Part shown: piece by piece, positions 6,088 to 7,399 of the stretch
Numbering within the stretch: position 1 is the stretch's first letter
Layout: each line of letters starts with the position of its first letter
Assembly: GCA_030602145.1 (NCBI GenBank)
Contig: JAUWAH010000108.1
Span: 1 to 7,399, forward strand
Length of the DNA stretch: 7,399 nucleotides
From: Desulfobulbus sp.
GTDB lineage: Bacteria; Desulfobacterota; Desulfobulbia; Desulfobulbales; Desulfobulbaceae
Direction of reading: 5' to 3'
The notes under the pieces: model-generated
Told to the model about the DNA's origin: nothing
Database searches by the model: none
What the model saw: the letters and a program-made list of their open reading frames with translations, nothing else
Program-made: the position numbers and the translations under genes

Positions 6088-6877
6088 CCAGGGTCCGCTT
6101 GACCACGCCGCGTTTGCTGGAATGGAAAAACCGCACCATGTTCTGCACCTCGGCGCAGTCACCCATCTCCTCCTCCAGCTTGACCAGGGCATCCTTGAGC
6201 AGAATTTCCGGGGAGCGGAACAGAATCCTGAACGCCTCCTCCAGCCGGTGGATGGTTTCCCGATTCATGCCGGCACGGCGCAGGCCGATCTTGTTGATGC
6301 TGGCGATGCGCATCTGGTTGCGGGTGCCCTCCATGATCACATAGGGCGGCACATCGAGGCCGATGCCGGACATGCCGCCGATGTAGGCGTATTCGCCAAT
6401 CCGGCAGAACTGGTGCACCGCCACCAACCCCCCCAGGTTGGCATGGCTGCCAATCTCGACATGCCCGGCCAGGGTGGCGACGTTGGCCATGATCACATGA
6501 TCGGCGATGAGGCAGTCGTGGGCGACGTGGCAGTAGGCCATGATCATGTTGCCGTTGCCGATCACGGTCTTGCCGCTGGCCTTGACCGTGGCCCGGTGGA
6601 TGGACACATATTCGCGGATATGATTGTTATCGCCGATGATCAGTTCGGTGGGTTCCCCCTTGTAATGGATGTCCTGGGGAGGAGCGCCGATGGTGGCAAA
6701 CGAGCCGATGGTGTTGCCGGCGCCGAGGGTGGTATGGCCGCTCACCACCGCATGGGCGCCGATCCTGGTCTGCGGGCCGATGGAGACCGGGCCGTCGATG
6801 ACCGCATAGGGTTCGACAATCACCGTGCTGTCGAGTTGGGCTTTGGGGTCGATGACCGCCGTCGGATGAATGTTCAT
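6080..6877 (-). CDS. lpxA: Acyl-ACP--UDP-N-acetylglucosamine O-acyltransferase
   Basis: LpxA transfers a 3-hydroxyacyl chain from ACP to the 3-OH of UDP-GlcNAc, the first step of lipid A synthesis. The 265-residue product (E. coli 262) is built from left-handed beta-helix hexapeptide repeats over about residues 1-185, followed by a helical C-terminal domain. The active site is H117-V-A-H120-D121-C; His120 aligns with catalytic His125 of E. coli. Gly168, in YIGGMSG, aligns with E. coli Gly173, the hydrocarbon-ruler residue. A Gly there fits a long acyl chain such as C14, though that is inference. IHRATV (93-98) and DVPPYV (175-180) are also family features. AAGGA (6885-6889) lies seven bases before the ATG. 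It sits 30 bp after fabZ and overlaps lpxI. Confidence 0.97.
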   Translation of the reverse strand: MNIHPTAVIDPKAQLDSTVIVEPYAVIDGPVSIGPQTRIGAHAVVSGHTTLGAGNTIGSFATIGAPPQDIHYKGEPTELIIGDNNHIREYVSIHRATVKASGKTVIGNGNMIMAYCHVAHDCLIADHVIMANVATLAGHVEIGSHANLGGLVAVHQFCRIGEYAYIGGMSGIGLDVPPYVIMEGTRNQMRIASINKIGLRRAGMNRETIHRLEEAFRILFRSPEILLKDALVKLEEEMGDCAEVQNMVRFFHSSKRGVVKRTLDD

Positions 6878-6907
6878 GTCGTGTTCCTTGTTGTGCCTGC
6901 GGCGGGA

Positions 6908-7357
6908 TCAGGCGAAGCTGGCCATCAGTTCGGCCTCGGCAACCATTTGGTCGTCGACGAAGGCCTGACCGGCCATCTTGATCACCTTGCCCTTCTTCTT
7001 GATCATGGTCAGCTTGAGCACCAGTTGGTCGCCGGGCCGGACGATGCGGCGGAAACGGGCACTGTCCACCCCGGCAAAGTAGGCGAGGCGGCCGATCATC
7101 GCCGGGTCGGACAAACAGGTCAGGATGGAGCCGACCTGGGCCATGGCTTCGAGGATGAGCACGCCGGGCATCACCGGTTCGCCGGGGAAATGGCCCTGAA
7201 AAAACGGCTCGTTGATGGTGACGTTCTTGATGCCGGTGATGGTCTTGCCCTGCTCCATCTCGACGATCCGGTCGACGAGCAGAAAGGGGTACCGATGCGG
7301 CAGAATGGCCATGATGCCCTTGACATCGATCGGCAGGTTGAGATCAGGTGTGCTCAT
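6908..7357 (-). CDS. fabZ: 3-hydroxyacyl-ACP dehydratase FabZ
   Basis: FabZ removes water from 3-hydroxyacyl-ACP to give trans-2-enoyl-ACP in fatty acid elongation. It competes with LpxA for 3-hydroxyacyl-ACP, which explains its place in lipid A operons. The 149-residue product is a single hot-dog fold of normal length. It begins with the IMAILPHRYPFLLVDR segment (15-30). The active site is GHFPGEPVMPGVLILEAMAQ (55-74), with catalytic His56 and Glu70 matching His54 and Glu68 of E. coli. A strong AGGAGG site (7365-7370) lies seven bases before the ATG. The start overlaps the TGA of the upstream gene as ATGA. Confidence 0.97.
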   Translation of the reverse strand: MSTPDLNLPIDVKGIMAILPHRYPFLLVDRIVEMEQGKTITGIKNVTINEPFFQGHFPGEPVMPGVLILEAMAQVGSILTCLSDPAMIGRLAYFAGVDSARFRRIVRPGDQLVLKLTMIKKKGKVIKMAGQAFVDDQMVAEAELMASFA

Positions 7358-7399
7358 CTGGTTTCCTCCTCTTCCTTGGATGCAAGCAGACCGGTGAGC
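7354..7399 (-). CDS. lpxD: C-terminal end of upstream gene, probably lpxD
   Basis: The minus-strand frame entering from the right edge reads LTGLLASKEEEETR and stops at a TGA overlapping the fabZ ATG (ATGA). The charged, helix-forming tail resembles the C-terminal helix of LpxD, the N-acyltransferase that precedes fabZ in many lpxD-fabZ-lpxA operons. Only 14 whole codons are visible, so the naming rests on gene order. Another minus-strand frame is also open over this short stretch. The ATGA overlap and acidic tail favour this one. Confidence 0.45.
   Translation of the reverse strand, partial: LTGLLASKEEEETR

Noticed and set aside
2334..6102. Long plus-strand open frames at 2334-3125, 3165-4115, 4283-5245 and 5182-6102
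   Set aside because: They lie antisense to hflX, asnS, lpxI and lpxA, are low in family-like sequence, and are expected in GC-rich DNA.
6088..6192. Upstream in-frame start for lpxI
   Set aside because: It lies wholly inside lpxA and adds residues unlike LpxI. The ATG at 6087 places the conserved GLIAGGGQFP correctly.

Overview
This 7.4-kb stretch looks like chromosome from a Gram-negative bacterium with GC-rich DNA. The genes are housekeeping genes: lipid A synthesis (fabZ, lpxA, lpxI), amino-sugar synthesis (glmS), pyrimidine synthesis (pyrE), asparaginyl-tRNA synthetase and the ribosome-splitting GTPase HflX. Three features suggest Desulfobacterota (former Deltaproteobacteria), possibly close to Desulfobulbales. 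These are LpxI instead of LpxH, a long HflX with an extra N-terminal region, and a tiny double-CXXC protein next to pyrE. The taxonomic placement is inference, not a database result.

Layout. glmS (1-591, minus, 3' end outside the window) and pyrE (831-1397, plus) are divergent across a 239-bp gap that holds weak sigma70-like promoter candidates for each. pyrE begins a compact plus-strand operon. Its TGA overlaps the ATG of a 56-residue cysteine-rich protein (1394-1564), and a PilZ-domain protein with its own N-terminal cysteine pairs follows five bases later (1570-2040). The rest of the window is a minus-strand cluster read from right to left: the last codons of an upstream gene (probably lpxD), fabZ, lpxA, lpxI, asnS and hflX. 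Spacing is tight: fabZ overlaps the upstream gene by 4 nt and lpxI overlaps lpxA by 8 nt. hflX converges on the PilZ gene and the two stop codons interlock in one TTAA.

How the genes fit together. FabZ supplies the acyl chains that compete with lipid A for 3-hydroxyacyl-ACP. LpxA makes the first committed acylation of UDP-GlcNAc. LpxI later cleaves UDP-2,3-diacylglucosamine. GlmS, in the divergent unit, makes the glucosamine-6-phosphate from which UDP-GlcNAc is built. asnS and hflX, both translation genes, are appended to the lipid A cluster.

Most worth a second look: (1) hflX has no ATG, GTG or TTG where its conserved N-terminus begins. A good Shine-Dalgarno instead points at an ATC codon, inside a 7-bp hairpin that would hide the Shine-Dalgarno. 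(2) Three copies of CAGGGTAT lie just upstream of that hairpin. (3) The GlmS glutaminase domain has Ser-Leu where the family has the near-invariant Arg-Trp. (4) A small double-CXXC protein and a cysteine-bearing PilZ protein are coupled to pyrE. I saw no mobile element, CRISPR array, rRNA or tRNA.
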